This document shows positions 21,869 through 33,267 of a DNA stretch of 64,000 bases, piece after piece. This stretch comes from Siphonodentalium dalli (lineage: Eukaryota > Mollusca > Scaphopoda > Gadilida > Siphonodentaliidae): NCBI GenBank assembly GCA_032622095.1, contig CP136063.1, forward strand, positions 115,032,723-115,096,722, written 5' to 3'. The notes under the pieces are model-generated. The model saw only the letters and a program-made list of their open reading frames with translations. It did no database searches and was not told the origin of the DNA. Made by a program: the position numbers and the translations under genes. Every line of letters begins with the position of its first letter. The stretch's first letter is position 1.

Positions 21869-24800
21869 TTGGAGATCCAGAGTAACCTAATGCATGTTTT
21901 GGACATCCTGGGTAACCTAATGCATGTTTTGGAGATCCTGGGTAACCTAATGCATGTTTTGGAGATCCTGGGTAACCTAATGCATGGTTTGGAGATCCTG
22001 GGTAACCTAATGCATGTTTTGGAGATCCTGGGTAACCTAATGCATGGTTTGGAGATCCTGGGTAACCTAATGCATGTTTTGGAGATCCTGGGTAACCTAA
22101 TGCATGTTTTGGAGATCCAGAGTAACCTAATGCATGTTTTGGAGATCCTGGGTAACCTAATGCATGTTTTGGAGATCCTGGGTAACCTAATGCATGGTTT
22201 GGAGATCCTGGGTAACCTAATGCATGTTTTGGAGATCCTGGGTAACCTAATGCATGTTTTGGAGATCCAGAGTAACCTAATGCATGGTTTGGAGATCCTG
22301 GGTAACCTAATGCATGTTTTGGAGATCCTGGGTAACCTAATGCATGGTTTGGAGATCCTGGGTAACCTAATGCATGTTTTGGAGATCCTGGGTAACCTAA
22401 TGCATGTTTTGGAGATCCACAGTAACCTAATGCATGTTTTGGACATCCAGAGTAACATAATGCATGTTTTGGAGATCCTGGGTAACCTAATGCATGTTTT
22501 GGACATCCTGGGTAACCTAATGCATGTTTTGGAGATCCTGGGTAACCTAATGCATGTTTTGGAGATCCTGGGTAACATAATGCATGTTTTGGAGATCCTG
22601 GGTAACCTAATGCACGTTTTGGACATCCAGAGTAACATAATGCATGTTTTGGAGATCCTGGGTAACCTAATGCATGTTTTGGACATCCAGAGTAACCTAA
22701 TGCATGTTTTGGAGATCCTGGGTAACCTAATGCATGTTTTGGACATCCAGAGTAACATAATGCATGTTTTGGAGATCCTGGGTAACCTAATGCATGTTTT
22801 GGAGATCCTGGGTAACCTAATGCATGTTTTGGAGATCCTGGGTAACCTAATGCATGTTTTGGAGATCCTGGGTAACCTAATGCATGTTTTGGAGATCCAG
22901 AGTAACCTAATGCATGTTTTGGAGATCCAGAGTAACCTAATGCATGTTTTGGAGATCCTGGGTAACCTAATGCATGTTTTGGAGATCCTGGGTAACCTAA
23001 TGCATGTTTTGGACATCCAGAGTAACCTAATGCATGTTTTGGACATCCAGAGTAACCTAATGCATGTTTTGGAGATCCAGAGTAACATAATGCATGTTTT
23101 GGAGATCCAGAGTAACATAATGCATGTTTTGGAGATCCTGGGTAACCTAATGCATGTTTTGGACATCCAGAGTAACATAATGCATGTTTTGGAGATCCAG
23201 AGTAACATAATGCATGATTTGGAGATCCTGGGTAACCTAATGTATGTTTTGGAGATCCTGGGTAACCTAGTGCATGTTTTGGAGATCCTGGGTAACCTAA
23301 TGCATGTTTTGGACATCCAGAGTAACCTAATGCATGTTTTGGACATCCAGAGTAACCTAATGCATGTTTTGGAGATCATGGGTAACCTAATGCATGTTTT
23401 GGAGATCCTGGGTAACCTAATGCATGTTTTGGAGATCCTGGGTAACCTAATGCATGTTTTGGACATCCAGAGTAACCTAATGCATGTTTTGGAGATCCTG
23501 GGTAACCTAATGCATGTTTTGGACATCCAGAGTAACATAATGCATGTTTTGGAGATCCTGGGTAACCTAATGCATGTTTTGGAGATCCTGGGTAACCTAA
23601 TGCATGTTTTGGAGATCCTGGGTAACCTAATGCATGTTTTGGAGATCCTGGGTAACCTAATGCATGTTTTGGAGATCCTGGGTAACCTAATGCATGTTTT
23701 GGAGATCCAGAGTAACCTAATGCATGTTTTGGAGATCCTGGGTAACCTAATGCAGGTTTTGGAGATCCTGGGTAACCTAATGCATGTTTTGGAGATCCTG
23801 GGTAACCTAATGCATGTTTTCGAGATCCAGAGTAACCTAATGCATGTGTTCGAGATCCTGGGTAACCTAATGCATGTTTTGGAGATCCTGGGTAACCTAA
23901 TGCATGTTTTGGAGATCCTGGGTAACCTAATGCATGTTTTGGAGATCCTGGGTAACCTAATGCATGTTTTGGAGATCCAGAGTAACCTAATGCGTGGTTT
24001 GGAGATCCTGGGTAACCTAATGCATGTTTTGGAGATCCTGGGTAACTTAATGCATGTTTTGGACACCCTGGGTAACCTAATGAATGTTTTGGAGATCCAG
24101 AGTAACCTAATGCATGTTTTGGAGATCCTGGGTAACCTAATGCATGTTTTGGAGATCCTGGGTAACCTAATGCATGTTTTGGAGATCCAGAGTAACCTAA
24201 TGCATGTTTTGGAGATCCTGGGTAACCTAATGCATGTTTTGGAGATCCTGGGTAACCTAATGCATGTTTTGGAGATCCTAGGTGACCTAATGCATGTTTT
24301 GGAGATCCAGAGTAACCTATTAAATGCATGTTTTGGAGATCCTGGGTAACCTAATGCATGTTTTGGAGATCCTGGGTAACCTAATGCATGTTTTGGACAT
24401 CCAGAGTAACATAATGCATGTTTTGGAGATCCTGGGTAACCTAATGCATGTTTTGGAGATCCTGGGTAACCTAATGCATGTTTTGGAGATCCTGGGTAAC
24501 CTAATGCATGTTTTGGAGATCCTGGGTAACATAATGCATGTTTTGGAGATCCTGGGTAACCTAATGCATGTTTTGGAGATCCTGGGTAACCTAATGCATG
24601 TTTTGGAGATCCTGGGTAACCTAATGCATGTTTTGGAGATCCTGGGTAACCTAATGCATGTTTTGGAGATCCTGGGTAACCTAATGCATGTTTTGGAGAT
24701 CCTGGGTAACCTAATGCATGTTTTGGAGATACTGAGTAACCTAATGCATGTTTTGGAGATTCTGGGTAACCTAATGCATGTTTTGGAGATCCTGGGTAAC

Positions 24801-25590
24801 CTAATGCATGTTTTGGAGATCCAGAGTAACCTAATGCATGTTTTGGAGATTCTGGGTAACCTAATGCATGTTTTGGAGATCCTGGGTAACCTAATGCATG
24901 TTTTGGAGATCCAGAGTAACCTAATGCATGGTTTGGAGATCCAGAGTAACCTAATGCATGTTTTGGAGATCCTGGGTAACCTAATGCATGTTTTGGAGAT
25001 ACTGAGTAACCTAATGCATGTTTTGGAGATTCTGGGTAACCTAATGCATGTTTTGGAGATCCTGGGTAACCTAATGCATGTTTTGGAGATCCTGGGTAAC
25101 CTAATGCATGTTTTGGAGATCCAGAGTAACCTAATGCATGTTTTGGAGATCCTGGGTAATCTAATGCATGTTTTGGAGATCCTGGGTAACCTAATGCATG
25201 TTTTGGAGATCCTGGGTAACATAATGCATGTTTTGGAGATCCTGGGTAACCTAATGCATGTTTTGGACATCCAGAGTAACCTAATGCATGTTTTGGAGAT
25301 CCTGGGTAACCTAATGCATGTTTTGGAGATCCTGGGTAACCTAATGCATGTTTTGGAGATCCTGGGTAACCTAATGCATGTTTTGGAGATCCTGGGTAAC
25401 CTAATGCATGTTTTGGAGATCCAGAGTAACCTAATGCATGTTTTGGAGATCCTGGGTAACCTAATGCATGTTTTGGAGATCCTGGGTAACCTAATGCATG
25501 TTTTGGAGATCCAGAGTAACCTAATGCATGTTTTGGAGATCCTGGGTAACCTAATGCATGTTTTGGAGATCCTGGGTAACCTATTAAATG
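21869..25590 (+). repeat. 30-bp minisatellite array, about 124 copies
   Basis: Each unit carries GGAGATCCTGGGTAACC and then 'taatgcatgtttt'. Nearly all copies are exactly 30 bp. Variant positions recur: GAGATC or GACATC, CCTGGG or CCAGAG, ACCTAA or ACATAA, TGTTTT or TGGTTT. GACATC, CCAGAG and ACATAA often occur in the same unit. Length changes at only two places, about 24318 and about 25582, where 'ctattaaatgcatg' replaces 'ctaatgcatg' (+4 nt). This divides the array into blocks of ~81 and ~42 units that end in the same way. It lies wholly within the 9.9-kb intron between exons 15513 and 25748. Confidence 0.97.
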
Positions 25591-25747
25591 CATGTAACCT
25601 ATCTACTCAGCACAAGTGACTTGGAACTTTATCTCAGACTATGCCTATCACAACCAACATCTGTGGCTGGTGGATACGAAGGGAACTTGTCCTAGCTAAT
25701 ATAATGTTAATGTCTTTCTCATGAGATTTTGGTTGACATTTTCACAG

Positions 25748-25847
25748 GAACCTCTTTGTCGCAGGAGAACATGGAAAATACATACGAGACTATAAATCCC
25801 AGGGATATGGATCATCAAAGCCTGTCAACACTTCCAAGGGGCCAAAG
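25748..25847 (+). CDS. Exon of unrecognised CaaX-terminal gene (YETI motif)
   Basis: The acceptor 'gacattttcacag' ends at 25747 and the donor GTGAGC starts at 25848. Two bases, 32 codons and two bases give phase 1 in and phase 2 out, consistent with both neighbours. The peptide includes SLSQENMENTYETINPRD, placing a YxxI motif in an acidic setting, then SLSTLPRGQ. It begins 158 bp after the minisatellite ends. This is the fourth tyrosine cluster of the tail, which supports a role as a phosphotyrosine-regulated adaptor or cytoplasmic domain, but no family is recognised. Confidence 0.8.
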
Positions 25848-25911
25848 GTGAGCACAAATTAAAGATGTATTCAGGTCCCCAGACCAATTTTAATGAAACC
25901 TATTTCACTTA

Positions 25912-26749
25912 TTACCCTTCCTTGACTGGCGTTTCCTGAAATTTTGCGAGAACCCTGTGCCAATGCATTCTCTGATATATCTTTTCTAAATCTCATCTTC
26001 TGTGCGTTATTGTACACTAGTCAATGGAAGCGGCGACGGTGATTTGGGGTTTGGAAGAATTCACTGGTATCTGTGTTTAATATCTGTGGACCTCTTCTGT
26101 TGGTCGAAGCTATTGGCTCCAAAACAATGTTACATCATATATATAATATATAATATTAATGGAGGCACTGACTCAGAATAAGTTATATTGCTTCAACTGT
26201 GCTTGCTTCAGTGAGTGTGAAAAAATTCTCACTTCTTATCGAAATGGTCATGTATTGATTGGAATGGCACACTGATATGTTCCTCAACTCACACCTAGCT
26301 TAAAATCGGTCCCGATTTCCCCCAATCATGTCAGAGTGCGAACATGCACCAACCTTGTCTAGCTCAGACTGCAATGATGGAATCCACGACTTATCCACCT
26401 CATATGTACCATCATATTTGGTAGCACGTGGAATAATATTCATTGAGAAAGACTCACCTTCTAGTGGCAGGTTCAAGTAATTTCAAATTGGTTATGTCAA
26501 AGGAGACTGGCATAAATAACAAACCGGCATTCAATGTATTACTTTTACTTGGTTCTTTGTTTTAAACAATCCTGATCCTATAGGGAGCCTATGGAATGCA
26601 TTGGCCTAACGATATTTACCTTGTAAGCCATTCAGTGCATTCTCTTATATATGTGACACTCCTTATGTGAGACTCGCATATATAAGAGAATGCACTGGCA
26701 CCGATCTTGAAGCTGCACCTGCGCAGATCCCATCATGAAAGGGTTAAGA
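25912..26749. mobile_element. TTAA MITE split by a ~595-bp insertion
   Basis: The left part (25912-25982) has 'cccttccttgactgg' and 'caatgcattctct'. The right part (26578-26749) has 'ggcctaacgatatttacctt', 'atatataagagaatgcactg' and the terminus 'catgaaagggttaa'. The middle (25983-26577) is unrelated to the family and contains the small open frame at 26300-26443. Confidence 0.6.
26300..26443 (-). CDS. Small open frame in MITE insertion, unknown
   Basis: ATG at 26443 opens a 47-codon frame to TAA at 26300-26302. The peptide (MNIIPRATKYDGTYEVDKSW...) has balanced composition and coding-like codon use, and the frame is open about 16 codons further upstream to a TGA. I do not recognise it, and no matching splice partners were found. 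It may be a captured exon or chance. Confidence 0.25.
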   Translation of the reverse strand: MNIIPRATKYDGTYEVDKSWIPSLQSELDKVGACSHSDMIGGNRDRF

Positions 26750-27119
26750 TTCTGGTATATACAATAACACATTTGGAACTAGAATTGCCACCTCAAAGAC
26801 ACTATCTTGTTTAACATTGAATATTCTATCCTTTTATTTCATATAGTTTTGATTTTTTTAGCGGGAGACCAATAATTATTTTGTTAATTATCAAGAGAAA
26901 AATTACATTCTTTGCTATATATAACTCTAGTTGATCTGTCACATTTGATTTTCATAATTTTTATATGCCATTGTTTAAAAACCTGGACATATTTTGTATT
27001 GGTGTCCGTCTGTTCATATTTTATTTCCGGATGTTATCTTTAGTTCTACTCAACTGAATTAATTGAAAGAAATTTGGCATGTAGGATCATTACCACAAAA
27101 TACAGGTCAAGTTTGATTT

Positions 27120-27720
27120 TGGGGTTAGCAGCCCAATTTGAGGTCAACTTGACAGGGTGACCTCTAGATCGGAGCATCTATTTTGATAACAAAAAAATTA
27201 AAAACATGGCCTCCGACAGCCATCTTGGATTTTACTCCGTTGCATGACTAAATCCTTTGGACACCCTACAGACCACATCCCTTATCTGATCAACACCAAA
27301 CTTCATAAGGATCTTCAGGTAACCTCTAGATGAGAGCCACATATTTCAACAGAAACTTTTTTAAAAACATGGCTGCCATCAGCCATCTTGAATTCAAAAT
27401 TTGAATCCATCGACACACCCTGCAGCCCACATTTATTAGAGAATTGTTTTGAAAATTTACAGGCATGTTTAGGATCACCTCTAGATGGGAGCTATCGAAT
27501 TTGAAATTTTTTCGATTAAATTGATGGCCACTGGCAGCCATCTTGGATTTTACTCTTTGCATGACTAAATCCTTTGAAAGACCCTACAGACCACATCCCT
27601 CATCTGATCGACACCATAGGATTTTTTGGGTCATCTCTAGATGGGAGCCATCAATTTTTTTCCGAATTTCATTGAAAAACATGGCTGCCAGCAGCCATCT
27701 TGGATTTTACTTTATATATA
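27120..27720 (-). repeat. Core-unit repeat block (~160-bp units)
   Basis: 'agccatcttgga' recurs at about 27219, 27379, 27535 and 27694, each following 'aaaaacatggc'-type sequence and followed by 'ttgcatgactaaatcctttg' or a variant. Same family as 16.65-17.2 kb. It ends in a short TATATA run. Confidence 0.75.
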
Positions 27721-28137
27721 TATATATCTTCATTTTGACATCTAGTATTACTTAGGCATTTAAACTTTCCGCATTCTTAATTGCTTTATTGACTGTAACA
27801 CATGAAATTACCCCCCCCCCCTCCCCCGTGTCCAATTTCATAGCTACAGTGTCATTAGCACTTTCATTACCAGAGTTATGGCTCTTTGTGAAAATTTTGG
27901 ATTTTCTTCTTTTCTCATTTGCATTTTCCAATATATCATACCTTTGGAGTGTTAATGAAGGATAGGGACAAACTAAGTTGTTCTATCCTGTGCCACAATC
28001 CCATTTGTATGTTAATTATACAAATAAGATATATTGTCTGTCAATTGAAATTTGATGATTGATTCCTTTCTGAGATATTAGAAACCCAAAAAGTTTTGTC
28101 CTCAAACATCAACCAAGAACTTTTGCATAAAGAATAA
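27721..28137. other. Intron sequence, no feature seen
   Basis: Contains a short C-rich run (near 27812-27826). It is the last part of the intron before copy 6 and the terminal exon. Confidence 0.45.
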
Positions 28138-28275
28138 TACAGTAATGCCCTAATTAATCGACTCCATAACCACTTTCCGATGAATGGCAACAAGCCATAT
28201 TTCCGACTAAATCCTGAAAAGTTACCCATAATTCTGCTGTGGTTATGGAGTCGATTAATTAGGGCATTACTGTAT
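28138..28275. mobile_element. Foldback MITE, copy 6 (left arm deleted)
   Basis: The left tip runs only to 'actccataaccac', then jumps to 'tttccgatgaatggcaac' of the right arm. The right end is 'attagggcattactgta'. Confidence 0.8.
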
Positions 28276-28449
28276 ATACTCAACAAAATTTTGTTGTGTG
28301 CAGATAATTTACATACCAGCATGTGGTTTGCCGAAATGCATTATTTTAGAGTTTAACTACTAATTTTATGTTAACATGCAGCATGGTGGAACTTCGAAGC
28401 TTTGTTCAAGTCATTCATCTTTATCAATGAGTTTAATTTGTTCTTGCAG

Positions 28450-28543
28450 TGAACAGATTCTGTCCATGGCACATAATATGAATAAGAATATGCCAGCTGT
28501 AACAGATGAAACGAAAGACTCCAAGACCTGCATTGTGATGTAG
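28450..28543 (+). CDS. Terminal exon of CaaX gene, ends CIVM-stop
   Basis: The acceptor 'tttgttcttgcag' ends at 28449. Its first base completes the Ser codon begun by AG at 25846-25847. Thirty further codons run to TAG at 28541-28543. The protein ends DETKDSKTCIVM. Cys-Ile-Val-Met fits a CaaX prenylation box, and terminal Met favours farnesylation in known systems. Together the four exons give a 208-residue C-terminal region. If the CaaX box is used, the tail end would be membrane-anchored. A downstream AATAAA occurs at 29581-29586, but two or three MITEs intervene, so the polyadenylation site is uncertain. Confidence 0.8.
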
Positions 28544-28656
28544 CTCTCAGAGAATCCAATAACCAACCTGAGTTCAAACTGATTGCATATTTATAAAAAT
28601 CCATTCTCTGACATAAAATCACCTTAGAAGATTACTGGAATTTCAAAAATCAGAGG

Positions 28657-28856
28657 CCTACAGTAATGCCCTAAATAATCAACTCCTTAACCACAGCAGA
28701 ATTATGGGTAATTTTTCAGGATTTAGTCGGAAATATGGCTTGTTGACATTCATCGGGAAAGCTCTCAGTGAGAGCTTTCCGATGAATTGCAACAAGCCAA
28801 AAGTTACCCATAATTCTGCTGTGGTTAAGGAGTCGATTATTAGGGCATTACTGTAT
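28657..28856. mobile_element. Foldback MITE, copy 7
   Basis: Starts about 115 bp after the CaaX-gene stop codon. The right arm has lost ~30 nt ('caacaagccaaaagttaccc'). Confidence 0.85.
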
Positions 28857-28944
28857 CTTTGCTTTTTATTGTTTCCGCCTGGATATCTTTCTACATTTTA
28901 AAGATGACAGCTAATATAGGTGAAGAAGGTTTCTTATTAATTGG

Positions 28945-29043
28945 TGGGAAATACTGAGATAGTAAGATCAACAAATGGAACTTAATATCTTAATTTTTCC
29001 TAAGGAAATACTCATCGATGAGTAGTTAGTAAAGAAAGGGTTA
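28945..29043. mobile_element. Partial TTAA-type MITE (CCCTTTCTTTACT family)
   Basis: 'ggtgggaaatactgagatag' leads to 'gttagtaaagaaagggtta'. Only about half of the element is present. Confidence 0.5.
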
Positions 29044-29060
29044 TAGTAGAGTTTGGTACT

Positions 29061-29282
29061 GTACAGTAATGCCCTAAATAAAATGGACTCCTTAACCACA
29101 GGAGAATTATGGGTAACTTTTCAGGATTTAGTCGGAAATATGGCTTGTTGCCATTCATCGGAAAGCTCTCAGTGAGAGCTTTCCGATGAATGGCAACAAG
29201 CCATATTTCCGACTAAATCCTGAAAAGTTACCCATAATTGTGCTGTGGTTAAGGAGTAGATTACTTTAGGGCATTACTGTAT
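29061..29282. mobile_element. Foldback MITE, copy 8 (near-perfect hairpin)
   Basis: The arms are almost exact complements around 'ctctcagtgagag' (near 29171). It is the best-preserved copy in the window and starts TACAGTAATGC. Confidence 0.9.
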
Positions 29283-29376
29283 CTATATTATATAATTTAA
29301 TTCAAACACTATGTGTGGCTTTTAAGTTTACATTTGTGGTTTATAAAATATATGCTATATTGTCATACAGTCATAG

Positions 29377-29549
29377 TACAGTAATGCTCTAATTAATCGA
29401 CTCCTTAACCACAGCAGAATTATGGGTAACTTTTCTCGGGGAGAGCTTTCCGATGAATGGCAACAAGCCATATTTCCGACTAAATCCTGAAAAGTTACTC
29501 ATAATTCTGCTGTGGTTAAGGAGTCGATTAATTAGAGTATTACTGTAAC
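29377..29549. mobile_element. Foldback MITE, copy 9 (left arm deleted)
   Basis: The left arm goes from 'tgggtaacttttc' directly to 'ggggagagctttccgatg'. Both tips remain. Confidence 0.85.
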
Positions 29550-29613
29550 TCTGTTATTTATTGTTATTTTATAAATCTTCAATAAACTTTATTTATTAAT
29601 ATTCAGTTCAACT

Positions 29614-29850
29614 TTAACCCTTCCATGACTGGAGCTTGTTGAAATTTTGTTTATAACCTGTGCCAATGTAATCTCTTATATATGCGAGTCTCCCATAGGA
29701 AGCCTCACATATATAAGAGAATACAATGACCTAACAATATTTACCTTGACCTTGTAAGCCATGCTTTGGGAGACTCACGTATATAAGAGAATGCACTGGC
29801 ACATGATCTTTAATGCTGCACCAGCGCAGCTTCTGCCATGAAAGGCTTAA
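29614..29850. mobile_element. TTAA MITE, 'ccatgactgg' subfamily
   Basis: TTAA at 29614-29617 and 29847-29850 bounds an element starting 'cccttccatgactggagc' and ending 'gccatgaaaggc'. Inner palindromic pairs contain 'tatatgcgagtctcccatag' and 'cctcacatatataagagaat'. Confidence 0.85.
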
Positions 29851-30420
29851 TGGACCAGTATAAGCAGAAGGGGTCACTCTCACCAAAAAAAGTGCTGAAG
29901 GCCACACAGGTTTTGTGAACGGCACTAATGCAGTTACTTCAACTGTGTTCCTGAAAGTCTGGCACCCCATCAGCAGTTTGTTTTCAATTAATTTTAACTT
30001 TCATTGAAATTAAAAAATATTTTCTCTTATAAAAATCATGGCAGATATGAAAACTAAACGTCATTTAGAACGAGATTTCAAAACGTGTGTACCCTTCATC
30101 ACATTTTCAAAACCTGTGTACCCTTCAGCACTTTTTTTTTGGTGAGAGTTTCCCCTTCAGCCCCAGTATATGGCATATCAGTTTGGAGGCTCAAATTATA
30201 CCCAGTGATCTCCTTCTTTATCACGTTCCTGCCCAGTTCCGGGGATCAAATTAGATTCATAACTAGAGGTGTGACTGTCCCAATGGGACTAAGGATACCC
30301 CCCATGTTTTTAAAATACTAAGATGTTTCAAATGTCAGTAAACATTTAGTTAAAATAATAAAATAACAGTTCCCATTGCAGGTGCACAACCCTAACCCTA
30401 ATCTTAAACCTATTGACCTA
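29851..30420. other. Intergenic, no clear feature
   Basis: A 'ccaaaaaaagtgctgaag' segment at 29885 has an inverted relative at 30126 ('cttcagcacttttttttt'), so 29880-30160 is a loose inverted repeat. No gene seen. Confidence 0.4.
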
Positions 30421-30860
30421 AAAATGTAGGAATAAAAGCTTGGACAAAATTATGCATGTTGCAAAAATGTTATAAGTCGAAAAATGGGAATAACTCCACA
30501 AAAAAAAGTCGGACAGACATCATAATCGCAGGTGCACAGGTTCCCATGGTACTAAATATCAGTGCCAAGATTAAAAAACATTGACCTAAAGATGTAGGAA
30601 TAAAAGCTCGGACAAAATTAGGCATGTTGCAAAAAAATTCTAAGTCGAAAAAGGGCGGATAACTCCACCAAAACAAGTCAGACAGACGTCATAATCGCAG
30701 GTGCACAGGTTCCCATGGTGGTTGATGTCTGTGCAGAGTTTCACGGAAATTGATAAAAAAACGACTGAGTAAAACTCCGGACAAATTTGTGACCACGGAC
30801 GGACAAGCTGACTCCAGTATACCCCCCCTAACTTCGTTGCGGGGGTATAAAAATGTTGGC
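30421..30860 (+). repeat. Dispersed repeat with ~170-bp direct duplication
   Basis: 'catcataatcgcaggtgcac' at about 30518 recurs with one change at 30688, and 'gtaggaataaaagctcggac' at 30595 parallels 30427. The block ends with 'aacttcgttgcgggggtata', a terminus style I associate with mollusc dispersed repeats (recall, not tested). Confidence 0.6.
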
Positions 30861-30864
30861 TGTA

Positions 30865-31761
30865 GGGCATGCCAAAGTATTTAGTGATGCAAAGAGTAAA
30901 ATTCAAGATGGCTGCCAGCAGCCATGTTTTTTATAAAAAATAAAAGGCCGCTCGGCCAGTGTCCCCCGAACCGGTGGCTTCATTTGGAGCGGAGGCTTTG
31001 TAGAAGTATACTATATGGATAAGACACTTGTGCATTGTCTCATTACTGACATGCATACAAATAACCAAATCTTAAAAAAACTCTTAAAGTCAAGATATAA
31101 CCTCAAATTGGCACAAAATGAAGAAAAGAAAAGTCGAAAAGCCCATAACTCTGAGAAAAATCATCGGATCAAACTCAAATTCGAACTTGACCTGTATATT
31201 TATATGACTGAATCACATAAAAACGGTATGTGCAATTAAAGGATCCAAACTTGAGATATCATCCGGAAACTGAAAAAGTGAGAAATTTTCTATGTAAAAC
31301 AAGTCGAAAAACGGCCGCAACTCTGGCAAAAATGGGCGGAGCATACCCATATTCGAACTTGACCTGTACATAGGGCTGATAAACGCACATACCAAATTTG
31401 GTTCAGATATGATGACACAAACTGAAGTTATCATCCGGAAACCAGAAAATTACAAGATTCTAAGTAAGAAAAGGGCCATAACTCTAGCAAAAATGGGCGG
31501 AGCAAACCCATATTCGAACTTGACCTGTATTTTGGTCTGATAAACTCACCTATTAAATTTGCTTTTGATCTAATAACCGAAACTAAAGTTATCATCCGGA
31601 AACCATTTCCAGACGGATGGACGCCAGCAGCCATGTTTTTTATATAAAAAAAAAAGATGTTCAAATTTGATAGCTCCATCTGGAAGTGATCCTGAACATG
31701 CCTGTAAATTTTCAACAAAAAAATTCCGATAATTGGCCATGATTTTCAACACAAATCTGAA
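30865..31761 (-). repeat. Core-unit and 'gccataactct' dispersed repeats
   Basis: A core fragment ('caagatggctgccagcagcc') lies near 30905. It is followed by three related segments, near 31140, 31315 and 31475, containing 'cataactct' and 'ttcgaacttgacctgtat'. Related sequence occurs at 56290-56560. Not a gene. Confidence 0.6.
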
Positions 31762-32126
31762 AAAATTTAAACCTTCCATTTCGTAGTCACCCAGAAAATC
31801 AATCCATATTAAAATTGGTAACGATCGGATGAGGTATGTGGCCTGTAGGGAGTGCCAAAGGAAATCGTTGACAGATGGACGGACACCATCCCATGGCAAT
31901 AGCTCAAACTTGACTGTCAAGTACAGCTGAAAATACATAACTTTAAGTTATGTATTTTCAGCTGTACTTGACAGTCAAGTTTGAGCTATTGCCATGGGAT
32001 GGTGTCCGTCCATCTGTCAACGATTTCCTTTGGCACTCCCTACAGGCCACATACCTCATCCGATCGTTACCAATTTTAATATGGATTGATTTTCTGGGTG
32101 ACTACGAAATGGAAGGTTTAAATTTT
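31762..32126. repeat. Large palindrome, 182-bp arms, 1-nt spacer
   Basis: Left arm 31762-31943 and right arm 31945-32126 read as reverse complements by eye, around a single T at 31944. Both arms contain the 'gagctattgccatgggatgg' end of the Pearl/HINE-like family. The two mirror open frames here encode the same peptide for that reason and are not genes. It could be a recent inverted duplication or an assembly/read hairpin artefact. Confidence 0.9.
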
Positions 32127-33050
32127 AGTTTGTTTTTTTTAAATTGTAATCAATTTCAAATTGTGCAATGTTTGTGATGATTTGATTTGACTACCTCAAT
32201 TGCTCAAGGAATTAAGGTGACAATTCCGTATTTTCACAAGAACCACATTTTTAGCCTTGGATCTATTTATGGGAGATGTTATTTCTGCCTAGCTGATAAA
32301 AGAATAATCAAATGAGTTTCTGTGAGATTGAGGATTCTATTTATAATATGCTGGGAAATATATATTCTACTGATGACACTACAACTTTTAATTCGGGCTA
32401 AAATAATTAAAGATAAAGAGTCTCTCACATAATTTTTTTTTCCCCAAAAACATTTCCAGAGGACTATTATAATTTTGTCACGGTCCGATAATTTTTGACA
32501 GAGCTAGTTTGATTTATTATTGGATTATCTGGATCTCAGGTCTAATCAAGTGTTCATTTTCTTTTTAATATGTTAATGAAATACATAGTTCAAATAAGAA
32601 GGAAAGTTTTGACTGTCCAATGAAATGTCCCCAAAAAGCTCTTTTTCGAGAGATGTGGATTCTTATTAAATTTTAGTTTTTTGGCAACATTTTTGGGAAA
32701 AATTGAATGCATCATATTGTGGAATGAGTATAACAAGTATTGAATGCCTTGTTTTGTACTATAGGTATTGGAAACCCTAACAGATATATGCCAAATAAAC
32801 AAGCAATGAATAGGAGCTGTGCGCACCCTCATAATCCAATGATTGAGGCCAAATTATTAATACCCTACCCTCTCAGGCCAACAAGGATTAATCAATCTGA
32901 CAGGGAACATGGATAGATTTAAAATAGTTTATAGTTATAATCAAAGGTGACTATTTTAAGACAGGATATAAAGTACATGTACAATAAACTTAACAATAAA
33001 ACTTACAACAACAATATTTACAATGACTAGAAGAAATTATCAAAATGCAC
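32127..33050. other. Intergenic, no feature seen
   Basis: AT-rich. No exon, repeat or motif recognised. Confidence 0.45.
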
Positions 33051-33267
33051 ATACACTAATGCCTTAAATAATCGACTCCTTAACCACGGAAGAATTATGG
33101 GTAATTTTTCAGGATTTAGTCGGAAATATGGCTTGTTGCTATTCATCGGAAAGCTCTGAGAGCTTTCCAATGAATGGCAACAAGCCATATTTCTGACTAA
33201 ATCCTGAAAAATAATCAATAATTCTTCCGTGGTTAAGGAGTCGATTATTTAGGGCATTACCTGTACC
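33051..33267. mobile_element. Foldback MITE, copy 10
   Basis: Complete hairpin with a shortened centre ('aaagctctgagagcttt'). The right tip has an extra C ('gggcattacctgta'). Confidence 0.85.

Noticed and set aside
21869-25590. CRISPR array or telomeric repeat
   Set aside because: Units are contiguous with no spacers, the context is animal introns, and the unit does not resemble TTAGGG-type telomere repeats.
21856-25619. Very long open frames on both strands (up to 1245 codons) across the minisatellite
   Set aside because: The unit is 30 nt, a multiple of three, and three of its six frames contain no stop, so tandem copies are automatically open. The array lies inside an intron, and the frame simply switches at the +4 variant. 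No start context or codon-position bias in the variants is apparent.
31570-32177. Two mirror-image open frames with the same N-terminal peptide
   Set aside because: They are the two arms of one palindrome.
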